From assembly GCF_009834225.1 (NCBI RefSeq), contig NZ_CP047176.1, positions 372,001 to 436,000 on the forward strand: a stretch of DNA of 64,000 nucleotides, written 5' to 3'. Made by a program: the position numbers and the translations under genes. Source of the stretch: Rathayibacter sp. VKM Ac-2759. GTDB taxonomy: Bacteria > Actinomycetota > Actinomycetes > Actinomycetales > Microbacteriaceae. The notes beneath the pieces were generated by a model, which was given only the letters and a program-made list of their open reading frames with translations, was not told the origin of the DNA and made no database searches. Shown here piece by piece: positions 24,280-33,857 of the stretch (within the stretch, counting starts at the first letter, position 1; every line of letters begins with the position of its first letter).

Positions 24280-25869
24280 ATGCCCTCCACCTCTTTCACC
24301 CCGTCCATCGTCCTCACCGACTGCTCGTTCGCCTGGCCCGACGGCGCGGTCGTCCTCGACCGGGTCACCACCGCCTTCGGGCGCGGCCGCACCGGACTCG
24401 TCGGAGCCAACGGCGCCGGCAAGTCCACGCTCGTCCGGCTCGTCACCGGCGACCTCCTCCCCACGAGGGGGACCGTCTCGACCACGGGCGCGGTCGACCT
24501 GCTGCCGCAGCGCCTCCGTCGCGGGCCGGACGACACCGTCGCCGACCTGCTCGGGGTCCGCGGACGGCTCGACGCCCTGCACGCGATCCTCGGCGGCGAC
24601 GCCGATCCGCGGCACTTCGACGCGCTCGAGGACGACTGGGACCTCGAGGCCCGGGCGGTCGCCGCGCTGCACGAGGTCGGTCTCGACCTCGACGATCTCC
24701 GGCGCCCCGTCGCGACGCTCTCGGGCGGTCAGGCGGTCCTCACCGCCGTGACGGGCGTGCGCCTGCGCGATCGGCCGATCGCCGTGCTCGACGAGCCCAC
24801 CAACGACCTCGACCGGCGCTCGCGCGGGCTGCTGCTCGACCTCGTCGACCGCTGGCGCGGCACGCTCGTCGTCGTCAGCCACGACCGCGAGCTGCTCGAG
24901 CACGTCGACGAGATCGCCGAGCTGCGGGGCGGCGCGCTGCGCACCTCCGGGGGCACGTGGTCGGCTTTCGAGGAGCGCCTCGCCCTCGAGCACGCCGCGG
25001 CCGAGCGCGACCTGCGCGACGCCGACCAGGTGCTGCGCGCCGAGAAGCGGCAGCGCATCGAGGCCGAGACCACCATCGCTCGCCGCGCGAAGGCGGGGGC
25101 GCGATCGGCGGAGTCGATGCCGAAGATCCTCGCGAACGCCCGGAAGAACAGGGCCGAGGCGACCGCGGGGCGCCTGCGCTCCGGTCACGGAGAGGCGGAG
25201 GCGCGCGCCCGCGAGCGCGTCGACGCCGCCTCGCGCGCGGTGCGCGACGACGACGCGGTCCGGGTCGAGCTGCCCGATCCGGGGCTGCCCGCCGGCCGGC
25301 GCCTCGCCGAGCTCACGGTGCGCGGGCGCACGACCGTGCTGCAGGGGCCCGAGAGGGTCGCGCTCGTCGGCGCCAACGGCAGCGGGAAGACGACACTGCT
25401 CGAGCAGCTGGTCGGCGCTCGGGAGGCGCGCCCACATCCGATCGACGGCACGCGCGCGACCGCGCTGACCGAGCGCATCGGCTGGCTCCCGCAGCGCCGC
25501 GACGGGCTGCTCGACGACGACCGCACGGTGCTCGAGCACGTCGCCCGAGCGGCACCCGCCGTGCCCACCGGCGAGCTGCGCAACGCCCTCGCCCGACTCC
25601 TCGTGCGGGGCGCGATCGTCGATCGGCGGGCGGCGACGCTCTCGGGAGGCGAGCGCTTCCGGGTGGCTCTCGCCGGCCTGGTGCTCGCGCACCCCGCTCC
25701 GCAGCTGCTCGTGCTCGACGAGCCGACCAACGACCTCGACATGGCCACGACCGACCACCTCGTCGACGTGCTCGCCGCCTGGCGGGGCGCTCTCATGGTC
25801 GTGAGCCATGACGAGGCGTTCCTGGACCGCCTGGGTCTGCACGCCCGCGTGACGCTCGACCCCGGGTGA
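24280..25869 (+). CDS. ABC-F family ATPase (ribosome-associated type)
   Basis: A 529-residue protein with two ATPase domains and no membrane segment. The first domain has Walker A GANGAGKST (42-50), signature LSGGQAV and Walker B LDEPTNDLD. A charged linker (about 225-330, many A/R/E residues) follows. The second domain has GANGSGKTT, LSGGERFR and LVLDEPTNDLD. ABC-F proteins act on the ribosome in translation quality control or target-protection antibiotic resistance; which of these applies cannot be told from sequence. The start at 24280 follows a purine-rich GGGAGCACC. Confidence 0.88.
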   Translation: MPSTSFTPSIVLTDCSFAWPDGAVVLDRVTTAFGRGRTGLVGANGAGKSTLVRLVTGDLLPTRGTVSTTGAVDLLPQRLRRGPDDTVADLLGVRGRLDALHAILGGDADPRHFDALEDDWDLEARAVAALHEVGLDLDDLRRPVATLSGGQAVLTAVTGVRLRDRPIAVLDEPTNDLDRRSRGLLLDLVDRWRGTLVVVSHDRELLEHVDEIAELRGGALRTSGGTWSAFEERLALEHAAAERDLRDADQVLRAEKRQRIEAETTIARRAKAGARSAESMPKILANARKNRAEATAGRLRSGHGEAEARARERVDAASRAVRDDDAVRVELPDPGLPAGRRLAELTVRGRTTVLQGPERVALVGANGSGKTTLLEQLVGAREARPHPIDGTRATALTERIGWLPQRRDGLLDDDRTVLEHVARAAPAVPTGELRNALARLLVRGAIVDRRAATLSGGERFRVALAGLVLAHPAPQLLVLDEPTNDLDMATTDHLVDVLAAWRGALMVVSHDEAFLDRLGLHARVTLDPG

Positions 25870-25925
25870 CGCCTCCGGAACGCCCTCAACTCCTGCGGAG
25901 TGAAGGGGGCAGGACCCTGACCGCG

Positions 25926-26762
25926 TCAGCCCGAGTGGTGCCGCCCGATCGGCAGCACCAGCGGGGTGCGCGAGACCGGGTCCTCGATCACGCGCGACTC
26001 CATCCCGAAGACGGCGCGCACCGTCTCGGGCGTCACCACCTCGGCCGGGGTCCCGGAGGCGTACAGCGCGCCGTCGCGCACCGCGAACAGGTGGTCGGCG
26101 TAGCGCGCGGCGAGGTTCAGATCGTGCAGGACGATCACGATGGTGGTGCCCCGCGAGCGGTTGAGGTCGGTCAGCAGGTCGAGCACCTCGATCTGGTGCG
26201 AGACGTCGAGGTAGGTCGTCGGCTCGTCCAGCAGCAGCACGTCGGTGCGCTGCGCGAGCGCCATCGCGATCCAGACCCGCTGCCGCTGGCCGCCCGAGAG
26301 CTCGTCGACCGGCCGGTCCGCGATCTCGAGGGTGCCCGTCGCGCGCAGGGCGTCCTCGACCACGGCGTCGTCGTCGGCGGAGGCGCCCCGGCCGAACCAG
26401 CCGCGGTGCGGGTAGCGGCCGCGCGCGACCAGATCCGACACCGCGATCCCCTCGGGCGCGATCGGGGTCTGCGGCAGCAGCCCCACCTGCTGGGCGACCT
26501 GACGGGTCGGGAGGCGGTGGATCGCCTGGCCGTCGAGCAGCACGGCTCCCTCGCGCGGCGTGATCAGCCGCGCCATCGCCCGCAGCAGCGTCGACTTGCC
26601 GCACGCGTTCGCGCCGACGATGACGCTGATCGCGCCGGTCGGCACGGTCAGCGAGAGCCCGTCGACCACCACCCGCTCGTCGTAGGCGAGGGTGACGGCG
26701 TCGACCGCCAGGCTGCGGTGGGTGCCGGCGGGGGCCGCTCGGGGTGCGGTGGGTGCGGTCAC
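25926..26762 (-). CDS. Ferric-siderophore ABC transporter ATP-binding protein (FecE/FepC type)
   Basis: A 278-residue ATPase with Walker [10 protein letters not shown] near residues 52-60, signature LSGGQRQR, Walker [12 protein letters not shown] and the LHDLN H-loop segment typical of FecE/FhuC. GTG at 26762 starts it and overlaps the stop of the permease by GTGA. It is the last gene of the four-gene siderophore operon and faces the ABC-F gene convergently. Confidence 0.92.
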   Translation of the reverse strand: MTAPTAPRAAPAGTHRSLAVDAVTLAYDERVVVDGLSLTVPTGAISVIVGANACGKSTLLRAMARLITPREGAVLLDGQAIHRLPTRQVAQQVGLLPQTPIAPEGIAVSDLVARGRYPHRGWFGRGASADDDAVVEDALRATGTLEIADRPVDELSGGQRQRVWIAMALAQRTDVLLLDEPTTYLDVSHQIEVLDLLTDLNRSRGTTIVIVLHDLNLAARYADHLFAVRDGALYASGTPAEVVTPETVRAVFGMESRVIEDPVSRTPLVLPIGRHHSG

Positions 26763-27805
26763 AGGGAGCCTCCGGTGCGGTTGCGGCGGGCGAGGAGCCA
26801 GAGCAGGAACGGCGCGCCGATGGCGCCCGTGACCACTCCGACGGGGAAGCGGGCGCCGCTGAAGACGAGCCCGGCGACGTACTGCGCGACGAGGTCGGCC
26901 GCGAGCACGACGACCACGCCGACGAGGGCGGAGGGGACCAGCAGCGATCGTGCGTCGGGCACGATGCGCCGGGCGATCGGCCCCGAGACGAAGGCGACGA
27001 ACGCGATCGGCCCGGTGGTGGCGGTCGCGACCGAGACCAGTCCGACTCCGACCGCGAGCAGCGCCAGGCGGCTGCGGCGCACGTCGATGCCGAGCGCGGT
27101 CGCCGTCTCGTCGCCGAGCTGCAGCACCGACAGCCGGCCCGCGAGCAGCAGTGCGAGCGGCACGAGCACGAGCATCGAGACCGCGAGTGCGGGCACCCCG
27201 TCCCACAGCGCCGTGTTGAGGCTCCCGGTCAGCCAGCGCAGCGACTCCTGGACGTCCTCGAAGTCGGCGCGGGTCTGCACGAACGCGATGACGCTCTGGA
27301 ACATGGCGGCGACGCCGATCCCGATCAGGATCAGCCGCGCGCCGACGACTCCGCCGTGATCGGCCAGGGAGGCGATCAGCAGCGCCGTCGCGAGGCCGGC
27401 GGCGACCGCGATCACCGACACCGTCGTGCCCGAGAGGCCGAAGAAGGCGATGGCGACCACGGCCGCCGCGCTCGCGCCCGAGGTGATGCCGATGATGTCG
27501 GGGCTGGCGAGGGCGTTGCGCAGCATCGTCTGGAAGATCACGCCGCCCATCCCGAAGCCGACGCCGACGAGGGCGGCGGTGATCGTCCGCGGCAGGCGCA
27601 GGGTCCCGACGGTGAAGGAGGCTCCCGGCACGGTCTCGCCGAGCAGCACGCGCAGCACGTCGAGCGGCGAGTAGACGGTGTTGCCGACGGTGAGCGACAC
27701 CACGACGAGCACGAGGGCCACGAGCGCGAGCGTCGCGCATCCGATGACCGTGCGGCGCAGCCGCTGCCGGCGCCCGGCGACGATGCCGGGGGTCACGGCG
27801 CTCAC
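26759..27805 (-). CDS. FecCD-family siderophore permease (second subunit)
   Basis: A 348-residue permease of the FecCD/BtuC family with about ten membrane helices. Conserved parts include [24 protein letters not shown] near residues 85-105 and [11 protein letters not shown] near the C-terminus. It pairs with the permease encoded just upstream to form the iron-siderophore channel. Its start overlaps the preceding stop as GTGA. Confidence 0.92.
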   Translation of the reverse strand: MSAVTPGIVAGRRQRLRRTVIGCATLALVALVLVVVSLTVGNTVYSPLDVLRVLLGETVPGASFTVGTLRLPRTITAALVGVGFGMGGVIFQTMLRNALASPDIIGITSGASAAAVVAIAFFGLSGTTVSVIAVAAGLATALLIASLADHGGVVGARLILIGIGVAAMFQSVIAFVQTRADFEDVQESLRWLTGSLNTALWDGVPALAVSMLVLVPLALLLAGRLSVLQLGDETATALGIDVRRSRLALLAVGVGLVSVATATTGPIAFVAFVSGPIARRIVPDARSLLVPSALVGVVVVLAADLVAQYVAGLVFSGARFPVGVVTGAIGAPFLLWLLARRNRTGGSL

Positions 27806-28860
27806 AGGGCCCGCACCTTCGAGCGGCGCACGATCGCGATGAGCACGGGCGCGCCGATCAGCGCGGTGATGATGCCCACCTCGACATCGCTGGGGCGGGC
27901 GACGACGCGGCCGAGGACGTCGGCGACGAGCAGCAGCAGCGCGCCGAGCAGGGCCGAGAAGGGGAGGAGCCAGGCGTGCGAGGGTCCGGTCACGCGGCGC
28001 GCGAGGTGCGGGACGATCAGGCCGATGAAGCCGATCGGCCCCGCGACGGCCGTGGCCGCTCCGCAGAGCAGCACCGCGGCGATGCCCGCGACCAGGCGGA
28101 TGCGGCCGACGCGGCGACCGAGCCCGGTCGCCAGGTCGTCGCCGAGCGCGAGGGCGTCGAGGCCGCGCGCGCTGCCGAGAGCGAGCACCGCGCCCACGGC
28201 CAGGAACGGCAGCACCTGGAGGATCCCGGTGGTCTCGGCGCCGCCGACACCGCCGACCTGCCAGAAGCGGAAGCGGTTCAGCGTCGCGTCCTGCGTCAGC
28301 AGCACGGCCGTGAGGAGGGAGGTGAGCGCGGCGGCCGTCGCGGCGCCGGCCAGAGCGAGCTTCAGCGGAGTCGCGCCCTCGCGACCCAGGGAGGCGACCG
28401 CGTAGACGAACGCGCCGGCCGCAGCCGCGCCGACGAAGGCGAGCCAGATGAACTGCGGGAGCGTCGTCGCTCCGACCGTCGCGATGCCGAGGACGACCGC
28501 CATCGAGGCGCCCGCGTTGAGCCCCAGGATCCCCGGATCGGCCAGCGGATTGCGCGTCATCCCCTGCATCACCGCGCCGGCGAGGCCGAGGGAGGCGCCC
28601 ACCAGCAGCGCGAGCACCGTGCGCGGCACGCGGCCCTGCACCGCCGCGTCGGCGATCGAGTCGGGATCGGGGGCGGTCAGCGCCGGCCAGATCTCGCCCA
28701 GCGGGATCTCGCGCGAGCCGTACACGAGCGAGAGGACCATCGCGACGGCCAGCGCCGCGATCACGACGACGAGCGCGAGCGCTCTCGTGCGACCGGCGCC
28801 CCGCCCGCGAGTGTCGTCGGAGGCGGGGCGCCGGAGGGGCGTGGAGGTGCCGGCGCTCAC
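27802..28860 (-). CDS. FecCD-family siderophore permease (first subunit)
   Basis: A 352-residue permease with an Arg-rich N-terminal tail, about ten membrane helices, and the family motif [22 protein letters not shown] plus the downstream [10 protein letters not shown]. The GTG at 28860 overlaps the binding-protein stop (GTGA) and was chosen over an upstream in-frame start, which would run into the previous gene. It forms a heterodimer with the next permease. Confidence 0.92.
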   Translation of the reverse strand: MSAGTSTPLRRPASDDTRGRGAGRTRALALVVVIAALAVAMVLSLVYGSREIPLGEIWPALTAPDPDSIADAAVQGRVPRTVLALLVGASLGLAGAVMQGMTRNPLADPGILGLNAGASMAVVLGIATVGATTLPQFIWLAFVGAAAAGAFVYAVASLGREGATPLKLALAGAATAAALTSLLTAVLLTQDATLNRFRFWQVGGVGGAETTGILQVLPFLAVGAVLALGSARGLDALALGDDLATGLGRRVGRIRLVAGIAAVLLCGAATAVAGPIGFIGLIVPHLARRVTGPSHAWLLPFSALLGALLLLVADVLGRVVARPSDVEVGIITALIGAPVLIAIVRRSKVRAL

Positions 28861-29894
28861 GACACCTTGTCGGCGGCGGTGGCGAGGCCCGCGGTGTACT
28901 CGTCGAGCACCCACGGGATGCTGAGCAGGTTGGGCGACGAGGTCGCCATCGCCTCGGAGGAGTCGTCGGTCAGCACGTAGACCGAGCCGCGCGCGACGGC
29001 GGGGATCTTCGAGAGCAGCGGGTCGGCCTGGAGCGCGGCGAGAGTGGTGTCGTCGCCGTAGACGATGAGCACGTCGGCGTCGAGCTGGTCGGCGTTCTCG
29101 GAGCTGAGGGTGCCGCTGAACGCCTCGGAGTCGCCGGTGAGGTCGACGACGCTCGGCGCGAGCTCGAGCCCCAGGTCCTCGACGAACTTCACCCGCGCGT
29201 CGTTGGCGGTGTAGTAGGTGAACGAGCTGGCGTCGGTGGGGTCGTACCAGCCGTAGGTGAAGCTCTTGCCGGCGAGCGAGGGGTGCTCGGCGACCGCGGC
29301 CTCGATGTCGGCCTCGACGTCGGCGACCTTCGCCTCCGCCTCGTCCTCGAGTCCGAGCGCGGCTCCGTCGAGCTTCGCCGAGTCCTGCCAGGTCGTGCCC
29401 CAGGCCAGGCCCGGGTAGGCGACGGTCGGCGCGATCTGCGACAGCGTGTCGTAGTCCTCCTGCGTGATGCCGGAGTAGGCGCCGAGGATCACCGACGGGG
29501 TGAGGTCCGAGATGGCCTCGTAGGGGATGCCGTCGGTCTCGTCGAAGAGCGCGGGAGTCTCGTCGCCGGCCGCGTCGAGCGCCTCCTTCGTCCAGGCGAG
29601 CAGGCCGTCGCCGTCCTCGTCGCCGTAGGAGGCGCGGGTGAAGCCGACCGGGGTCACGCCGAGCGCGAGGGCGACGTCCTGGTTGGTCCAGCTGATCGCG
29701 ACGACGCGGTCGGCCGACTCGACGGTGGTCTCGCCGAACGCGTGCTCGACGGTGACGGGGAAGGCGTTGCCGCCGGTGGTGGCGGCGTCGGTCGCACCGG
29801 CGTCGGCGCCTCCGGAGCAGGCCGTGAGCAGCAGGGCGGTGAGGCCGAGCGCGGCGGCGGCGGAGAGGCGGAGGGGGGTGCGGGAGGAGGGCAC
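28857..29894 (-). CDS. Iron-siderophore ABC transporter substrate-binding lipoprotein
   Basis: A 345-residue lipoprotein with lipobox LTAC (Cys 26). The mature domain has the FepB/FhuD-like fold: VTVEHAFGETTVESADRVVAI near residue 47, then the two lobes joined by a long helix. It captures a ferric siderophore outside the membrane and feeds the FecCD pair and FecE. It is the first gene of the operon, and an IdeR/DtxR-type box lies 32 bp upstream. Confidence 0.92.
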   Translation of the reverse strand: MPSSRTPLRLSAAAALGLTALLLTACSGGADAGATDAATTGGNAFPVTVEHAFGETTVESADRVVAISWTNQDVALALGVTPVGFTRASYGDEDGDGLLAWTKEALDAAGDETPALFDETDGIPYEAISDLTPSVILGAYSGITQEDYDTLSQIAPTVAYPGLAWGTTWQDSAKLDGAALGLEDEAEAKVADVEADIEAAVAEHPSLAGKSFTYGWYDPTDASSFTYYTANDARVKFVEDLGLELAPSVVDLTGDSEAFSGTLSSENADQLDADVLIVYGDDTTLAALQADPLLSKIPAVARGSVYVLTDDSSEAMATSSPNLLSIPWVLDEYTAGLATAADKVS

Positions 29895-29925
29895 TGGCGA
29901 TCCTTCGGAGGGGGGACAGGGTTGC

Positions 29926-29946
29926 GAAGGTTAACCTAACCTAACT
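29926..29946 (-). promoter_or_regulatory. IdeR/DtxR-type iron box of the siderophore operon
   Basis: Read leftward it is TTAGGTTAGGTTAACCTTC, 16 of 19 matches to the IdeR consensus TTAGGTTAGSCTAACCTAA. It lies just before the binding-protein start, where an iron-loaded repressor would block the promoter. Confidence 0.8.
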
Positions 29947-29992
29947 TCCTGGACGCGCTCAAGATCAGGCGAGCCTTACCCGCCTCGAGCCT

Positions 29993-30035
29993 CCAGGAGT
30001 TGTCGTACTCGGTGGTCGAGTGCGACAACTCCTGG
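29993..30035. repeat. Long extragenic hairpin (19-bp stem)
   Basis: CCAGGAGTTGTCG (29993-30005) pairs perfectly with CGACAACTCCTGG (30023-30035); inside, ACTCG/CGAGT continues the stem around a 5-nt GTGGT loop. It lies between the siderophore promoter and the small gene at 30122, and it may end transcription of the latter or be a dispersed palindrome. The rest of 29895-30121 holds the iron box and nothing else recognisable. Confidence 0.75.
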
Positions 30036-30121
30036 ACTCTCGAACGCGGCAGGGCGCCGCGGCGCGTCAGAGGGCGCGCAGCGCGAGCCGGGGGTGCTGC
30101 ACAGGAGGGTCACGCCGGGCG

Positions 30122-30343
30122 TCAGCGGGGCGTGTTCAGGAGGCGGTACCTCCGTTCGCGCTCGAGCAGGTCGGCGCGCTCGCGGCGGAGCGCGGCGACG
30201 TCGGCGTGCGTGAGGGGGCGGCGGCGGTCGCGCCGGCTCCACGCCACCAGCGCGACTCCGAGGCGGAGGGCGAGGCGGTCGAGGAGGTCGGTGGTGCGGC
30301 GTCGAGGTCGGGCGAGGGTGCTCGCTCCGAGTGCGGTGTTCAC
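30122..30343 (-). CDS. Small Arg-rich hypothetical protein (73 aa)
   Basis: A 73-residue basic protein with one weak hydrophobic stretch (LALRLGVALVAWS) flanked by Arg-rich segments. The GTG start at 30343 has an excellent Shine-Dalgarno, AAGGAG (on the reverse strand about 30350-30355), at 6-7 nt. I do not recognise the family. It is likely expressed; it may share a transcript with the 18-codon gene upstream at 30565-30621. Confidence 0.6.
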   Translation of the reverse strand: MNTALGASTLARPRRRTTDLLDRLALRLGVALVAWSRRDRRRPLTHADVAALRRERADLLERERRYRLLNTPR

Positions 30344-30564
30344 GAGGAACTCCTTCTGGCAGGGCGCGCGGGCGCGCCGAAGAGCGCCGGGGTCGGCGCG
30401 ACGAGGAGCGCGCTCAGAGCGCGCGGAGGCACCGCCGAGGAGGCGGCGCGGAGGACCGGCGAGGGTCCGGAACGGGACGACGGTCCGCGCGGCGAGGCCG
30501 CTGGACCGGGAGCTTCTTCGGCGCCGTCACCGTCTGAGCGATGACGAGCGGGAGGCTCGACCGG

Positions 30565-30621
30565 TCAGTCGGAGAGGGCGCCGGAGAAGCCGGCGGTGGT
30601 GAGGTGCGCGATGTGCTCCAT
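30565..30621 (-). CDS. 18-residue small ORF / leader peptide candidate
   Basis: Encodes MEHIAHLTTAGFSGALSD and stops at TGA. The ATG at 30621 has a near-ideal Shine-Dalgarno, AAAGGAG, seven nt upstream. A promoter-like pair lies upstream at 30654-30683. There is no run of one codon as in amino-acid attenuators. It could be a real small protein or a leader for the 73-residue gene at 30122. The remaining sequence of 30344-30564 shows no other supported gene. Confidence 0.45.
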   Translation of the reverse strand: MEHIAHLTTAGFSGALSD

Positions 30622-30653
30622 GGCCTGGCTCCTTTCGTAGAACGGCTCCGACG

Positions 30654-30683
30654 ACCGTAGCGGCCCGCGAGCTCGTCTGACAA
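30654..30683 (-). promoter_or_regulatory. Sigma-70-like promoter for the 18-codon ORF
   Basis: On the reverse strand TTGTCA (30678-30683) and TACGGT (30654-30659) are 18 bp apart. The ATG of the small ORF at 30621 is about 33 bp downstream of the -10. Confidence 0.5.
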
Positions 30684-30721
30684 GAGCCGCTTCGGATCGT
30701 GGCGGGCTCCTCCGTGCGGGG

Positions 30722-31633
30722 TCAGGCGCCGCGCTCATCTCCCGGGCCGTCGGCGGCCTCGTGCACGACCTCGTTCGCGAGGGGCGACTCCGGGCCCATC
30801 GACCGCTCGAGCTCGTGGGCGAGGGAGGCGAGCTCGGCACCGCCCGCCATCAGGCTCGTCAGCTCGCCGAGGCTGATCTCGCTCTTCTCGAAGTCGCCGA
30901 GGCTGGTGCCGCGGTTCAGGAGCAGGAAGCGGTCGCCGACCGGGTAGGCGTGGTGCGGGTTGTGCGTGATGAAGACGACTCCGAGCCCCTGGTCGCGCGA
31001 GCGGGCGATGTACTTCAGCACCACGCCGGACTGCTTGACGCCGAGGGCGGCGGTCGGCTCGTCGAGGATGAGCACCCGTGCACCGAAGTGGACCGCCCGG
31101 GCGATGGCGACGCACTGGCGCTCGCCGCCCGAGAGGGTGCCGATGGGCTGATCGACGTCGCGCAGGTCGATCCCCATGTCCGCCAGCTCGTTCCGCGTGA
31201 TGTCGCGCATCGCCTTCACGTCGAGCCTGCGCAGCGGTCCGATCCCCTTCGTGATCTCGGAGCCGAGGAAGAAGTTGCGCCAGACCGGCATCAGCGGCAC
31301 GACCGCGAGGTCCTGGTAGACCGTCGCGATCCCCGCCTGCAGCGCCGCGCGCGGCGAGGAGAAGGCGACCGGCTCGCCGTCGAGCAGCAGCAGGCCCTCG
31401 GAGGGAGCGTGCGCGCCGGCGAGCACCTTGATGAAGGTCGACTTCCCCGCCCCGTTGTCGCCGAGCACGCAGGTGACCTGTCCCGCCTTGACCGTCGTCG
31501 ACACTCCGGAGAGAGCGTCGACGGCTCCGTAGCTCTTGCCGATGTCGCGGACCTCGATGATCGTCGTGCCGACGGGGGTGCGGGGCGCGGCCGGTCGCCC
31601 TGCCGCAGGCCCGCTCGTCGTGTCGGTGCTCAT
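30722..31633 (-). CDS. Sugar ABC transporter ATP-binding protein (CUT2 type, single domain)
   Basis: A 303-residue ATPase with Walker [10 protein letters not shown] near residues 55-63, signature LSGGERQ and Walker [12 protein letters not shown]. It is like half of RbsA: one nucleotide-binding domain rather than the two of enterobacterial RbsA, as in FrcA-type systems. The ATG at 31633 overlaps the permease stop (ATGA). It is the last gene of the rhamnose cluster and provides energy for the permease and binding protein encoded upstream. Confidence 0.9.
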   Translation of the reverse strand: MSTDTTSGPAAGRPAAPRTPVGTTIIEVRDIGKSYGAVDALSGVSTTVKAGQVTCVLGDNGAGKSTFIKVLAGAHAPSEGLLLLDGEPVAFSSPRAALQAGIATVYQDLAVVPLMPVWRNFFLGSEITKGIGPLRRLDVKAMRDITRNELADMGIDLRDVDQPIGTLSGGERQCVAIARAVHFGARVLILDEPTAALGVKQSGVVLKYIARSRDQGLGVVFITHNPHHAYPVGDRFLLLNRGTSLGDFEKSEISLGELTSLMAGGAELASLAHELERSMGPESPLANEVVHEAADGPGDERGA

Positions 31634-32673
31634 CGCCGGCCTCCTGCCCGTGTCCGGACGAAGTTGTTCAGCAGCACGGCCGCGAGCAGCATGCCGCCGA
31701 GGACGGTACGCAGCCAGTCGGTGTCCCACCCCGCGAAGGTGATGCCCTGGAAGACCATGCCGTAGATCAGCGCGCCGAGGGCCGCGCCGATCGCGGAGCC
31801 GTAGCCGCCGGTCATCAGGCAGCCGCCGACGACCGCGCAGATGATGTAGATGAACTCCTGGCCGACGCCGGTGTTCGCCTGCACCGTGGAGGTGCGGAAG
31901 AGCGAGATCATGCCGACCAGCCACGCGGCGCCGGCGGTGCCCATGAAGAGGCCGATCTTGGTCTTCAGCACGGGCACGCCGATCTGGCGCGCGGAGGTGA
32001 GGGCGCCGCCGACGGCGAAGATCCAGTTGCCGGCGCGGGTGCGCAGCAGGATCCAGGTGGCGACGGCCGTGACGACGAACCACCAGAGCACCGAGACGTA
32101 GAAGGTGCCGCTGCCGATCGCGAGCGACGAGCCGAACAGCGGCTGGATGCTGTCGTAGGCGGGCACCTTCGTCATGCCCTGGATGGCGACCTGGCCGGTG
32201 ATGATCTTGGTGACCGCGAGGTCGATGCCGGCGAGGGCGAAGAAGGTGCCGAGGGTCACGATGAAGCTGGGGAGTCCCGTCTTCATCACCAGGACGCCGT
32301 TCAGGGCGCCCACTCCGAGGCAGGCGACCAGCGAGACGACGACGGCGACCCAGATGCTGAGCCCGTAGTGGGTGGTCAGGACGCCGACGATCAGGGCCGA
32401 GAATCCCGTCATCACTCCGGCCGAGAGGTCGAACTCCCCGCCGATCATCAGCATCGCGACGGCGACGGCCATGACGCCGAAGGTCGAGGCCGACTCGAGC
32501 CACACTCCGGCTCCGGCGAGGCTCAGGAACTGCGGCGTGGAGAGCGAGAAGAACACCAGCACGGCGAGGGCCGCGACGAGCGCACCCGTCTCGGGGCGCG
32601 CCAGGATCGTGCGGAGCGGACGTCTCTCGAGGCGTGGCCTCGGCGCGATCGTCGCGACGTCTGTGGTCGCCAA
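31630..32673 (-). CDS. Sugar ABC transporter permease (RbsC/CUT2 type)
   Basis: A 347-residue permease with about eight to ten membrane segments. The conserved RbsC-type stretch [20 protein letters not shown] and the C-terminal [19 protein letters not shown] are visible. It lies 64 bp after the binding-protein gene and is translationally coupled to the ATPase. Next to rhaB and the aldolase gene, it most likely carries L-rhamnose. Confidence 0.92.
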   Translation of the reverse strand: MATTDVATIAPRPRLERRPLRTILARPETGALVAALAVLVFFSLSTPQFLSLAGAGVWLESASTFGVMAVAVAMLMIGGEFDLSAGVMTGFSALIVGVLTTHYGLSIWVAVVVSLVACLGVGALNGVLVMKTGLPSFIVTLGTFFALAGIDLAVTKIITGQVAIQGMTKVPAYDSIQPLFGSSLAIGSGTFYVSVLWWFVVTAVATWILLRTRAGNWIFAVGGALTSARQIGVPVLKTKIGLFMGTAGAAWLVGMISLFRTSTVQANTGVGQEFIYIICAVVGGCLMTGGYGSAIGAALGALIYGMVFQGITFAGWDTDWLRTVLGGMLLAAVLLNNFVRTRAGGRR

Positions 32674-32737
32674 CAGTGACTCCTCAGGGGAAGGGAGGCG
32701 CCGGTGCGCTCGTCGAGCACACCGGCGCCGGGGACTT

Positions 32738-33700
32738 CTAGCGGGTGCCGTTCGCGGCGAACTCGGCGACCGCCGCCGCGTTCTCCTTCGTGACGAAGGC
32801 GGGACCGGAGTACACGGGCTGACCGCCTCCGATGACGTTGCCGTTGGTGCTGTAGAGCGAGAGCGCCGTGATGCCCAGGAAGCCCTGGACGTAGGGCTGC
32901 TGGTCGACCGCGAAGACGATCGAGCCGTCCTCGATCGCGCTGACCACGTCCTCCGAGAGGTCGAACGTGCCGACCCGGGCGGAGCTGCCCGACTCCGAGA
33001 CCGCGCCGACGGCGTCGATCGCGTACTGGCCGCCGAGGGTGAGGACGCCGTCGATGGAGGGGTCGGACTGCAGCTTCGACTTGATCGTCGCCTTCACCTC
33101 GGCGTCGTTCGTGCCGTCGACCTGGAGGTTCGACATCGTGCCGCCGAAGGTCGAGGCGGCCGCGTCGCAGCGCTCCTCGAGACCGACGTTGCCCGCCTCC
33201 TGGATGACGCAGAGCGCCTTCGTGGCGCCCGCCTCGGCGAGCTTCGTCCCGACCGCCTCGCCGGCGACCGTCTCGCTCTGGCCGATGTGGGTGAGGGCGC
33301 CGAACTCTGCGGAGCGCTCGATGCCCGAGTTGATCGTGACCACGGGGATGCCCGCGGCGACGGCCTTCTCGACGCTGTCCTTCACTCCGTCGGGGTTGGC
33401 CATCGAGACCACGATCCCGTCGACGCCCTGGGCGACCGCGTTGTCGATCAGCTGCGACTGCCTGGCGGGGTCGGGATCGGCGGTGTAGGTGACGGTCGCT
33501 CCGACGTCGGCGCCGGCCGCCTCGGCGCCCGACTTCACGCGGTCCCAGAAGGCGTCGCCCGGTCCGGAGTGGGTGACGACCGCGTACGTGAAGTCACCGC
33601 CGGTGGTGGCGGCGGGCTCCTGGCCGGTCCCCGTGCATCCGCTCATCAGGAGTGCGGCCGCGGCGGTGACGCCGAGCCAGGCGAGGAATCGCTTCTTCAT
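32738..33700 (-). CDS. Sugar ABC transporter substrate-binding lipoprotein (rhamnose-type, CUT2)
   Basis: A 320-residue lipoprotein with lipobox MSGC (Cys 22) and a periplasmic-binding-protein type 1 fold (peripla_BP_4): VVTHSGPGDAFWDRVKSG, then DGIVVSMANPDGV. It should bind a monosaccharide outside the membrane. Its place after rhamnulokinase makes L-rhamnose the best guess. It starts 157 bp after the rhaB stop, a gap that contains only a weak hairpin (33799-33829), so it may have its own promoter. Confidence 0.9.
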   Translation of the reverse strand: MKKRFLAWLGVTAAAALLMSGCTGTGQEPAATTGGDFTYAVVTHSGPGDAFWDRVKSGAEAAGADVGATVTYTADPDPARQSQLIDNAVAQGVDGIVVSMANPDGVKDSVEKAVAAGIPVVTINSGIERSAEFGALTHIGQSETVAGEAVGTKLAEAGATKALCVIQEAGNVGLEERCDAAASTFGGTMSNLQVDGTNDAEVKATIKSKLQSDPSIDGVLTLGGQYAIDAVGAVSESGSSARVGTFDLSEDVVSAIEDGSIVFAVDQQPYVQGFLGITALSLYSTNGNVIGGGQPVYSGPAFVTKENAAAVAEFAANGTR

Positions 33701-33798
33701 GGAGTGTCCCTTCGATGCGGATGCCGTCGTCGATCCTCACATGCGAAGACGGATCACGACGCACTCGGAAGGGAGACGGTGGCGTTCTCCGGGCACTC

Positions 33799-33829
33799 GG
33801 GCGCCCCCTCGTCCAGCAGAGGAGGGCCC
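33799..33829. terminator. Imperfect hairpin between rhaB and the binding-protein gene
   Basis: GGGC and CCCTC pair with GAGG/AGGG and GCCC around an 8-nt loop, with one bulge. It resembles the inner stem of the hairpin at 18959-19023. As it follows the binding-protein promoter region and precedes the rhaB coding end on the other side, its role is uncertain. Confidence 0.3.
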
Positions 33830-33857
33830 CCGTGTCGCCCGCGAGCGACGCCCGCCG

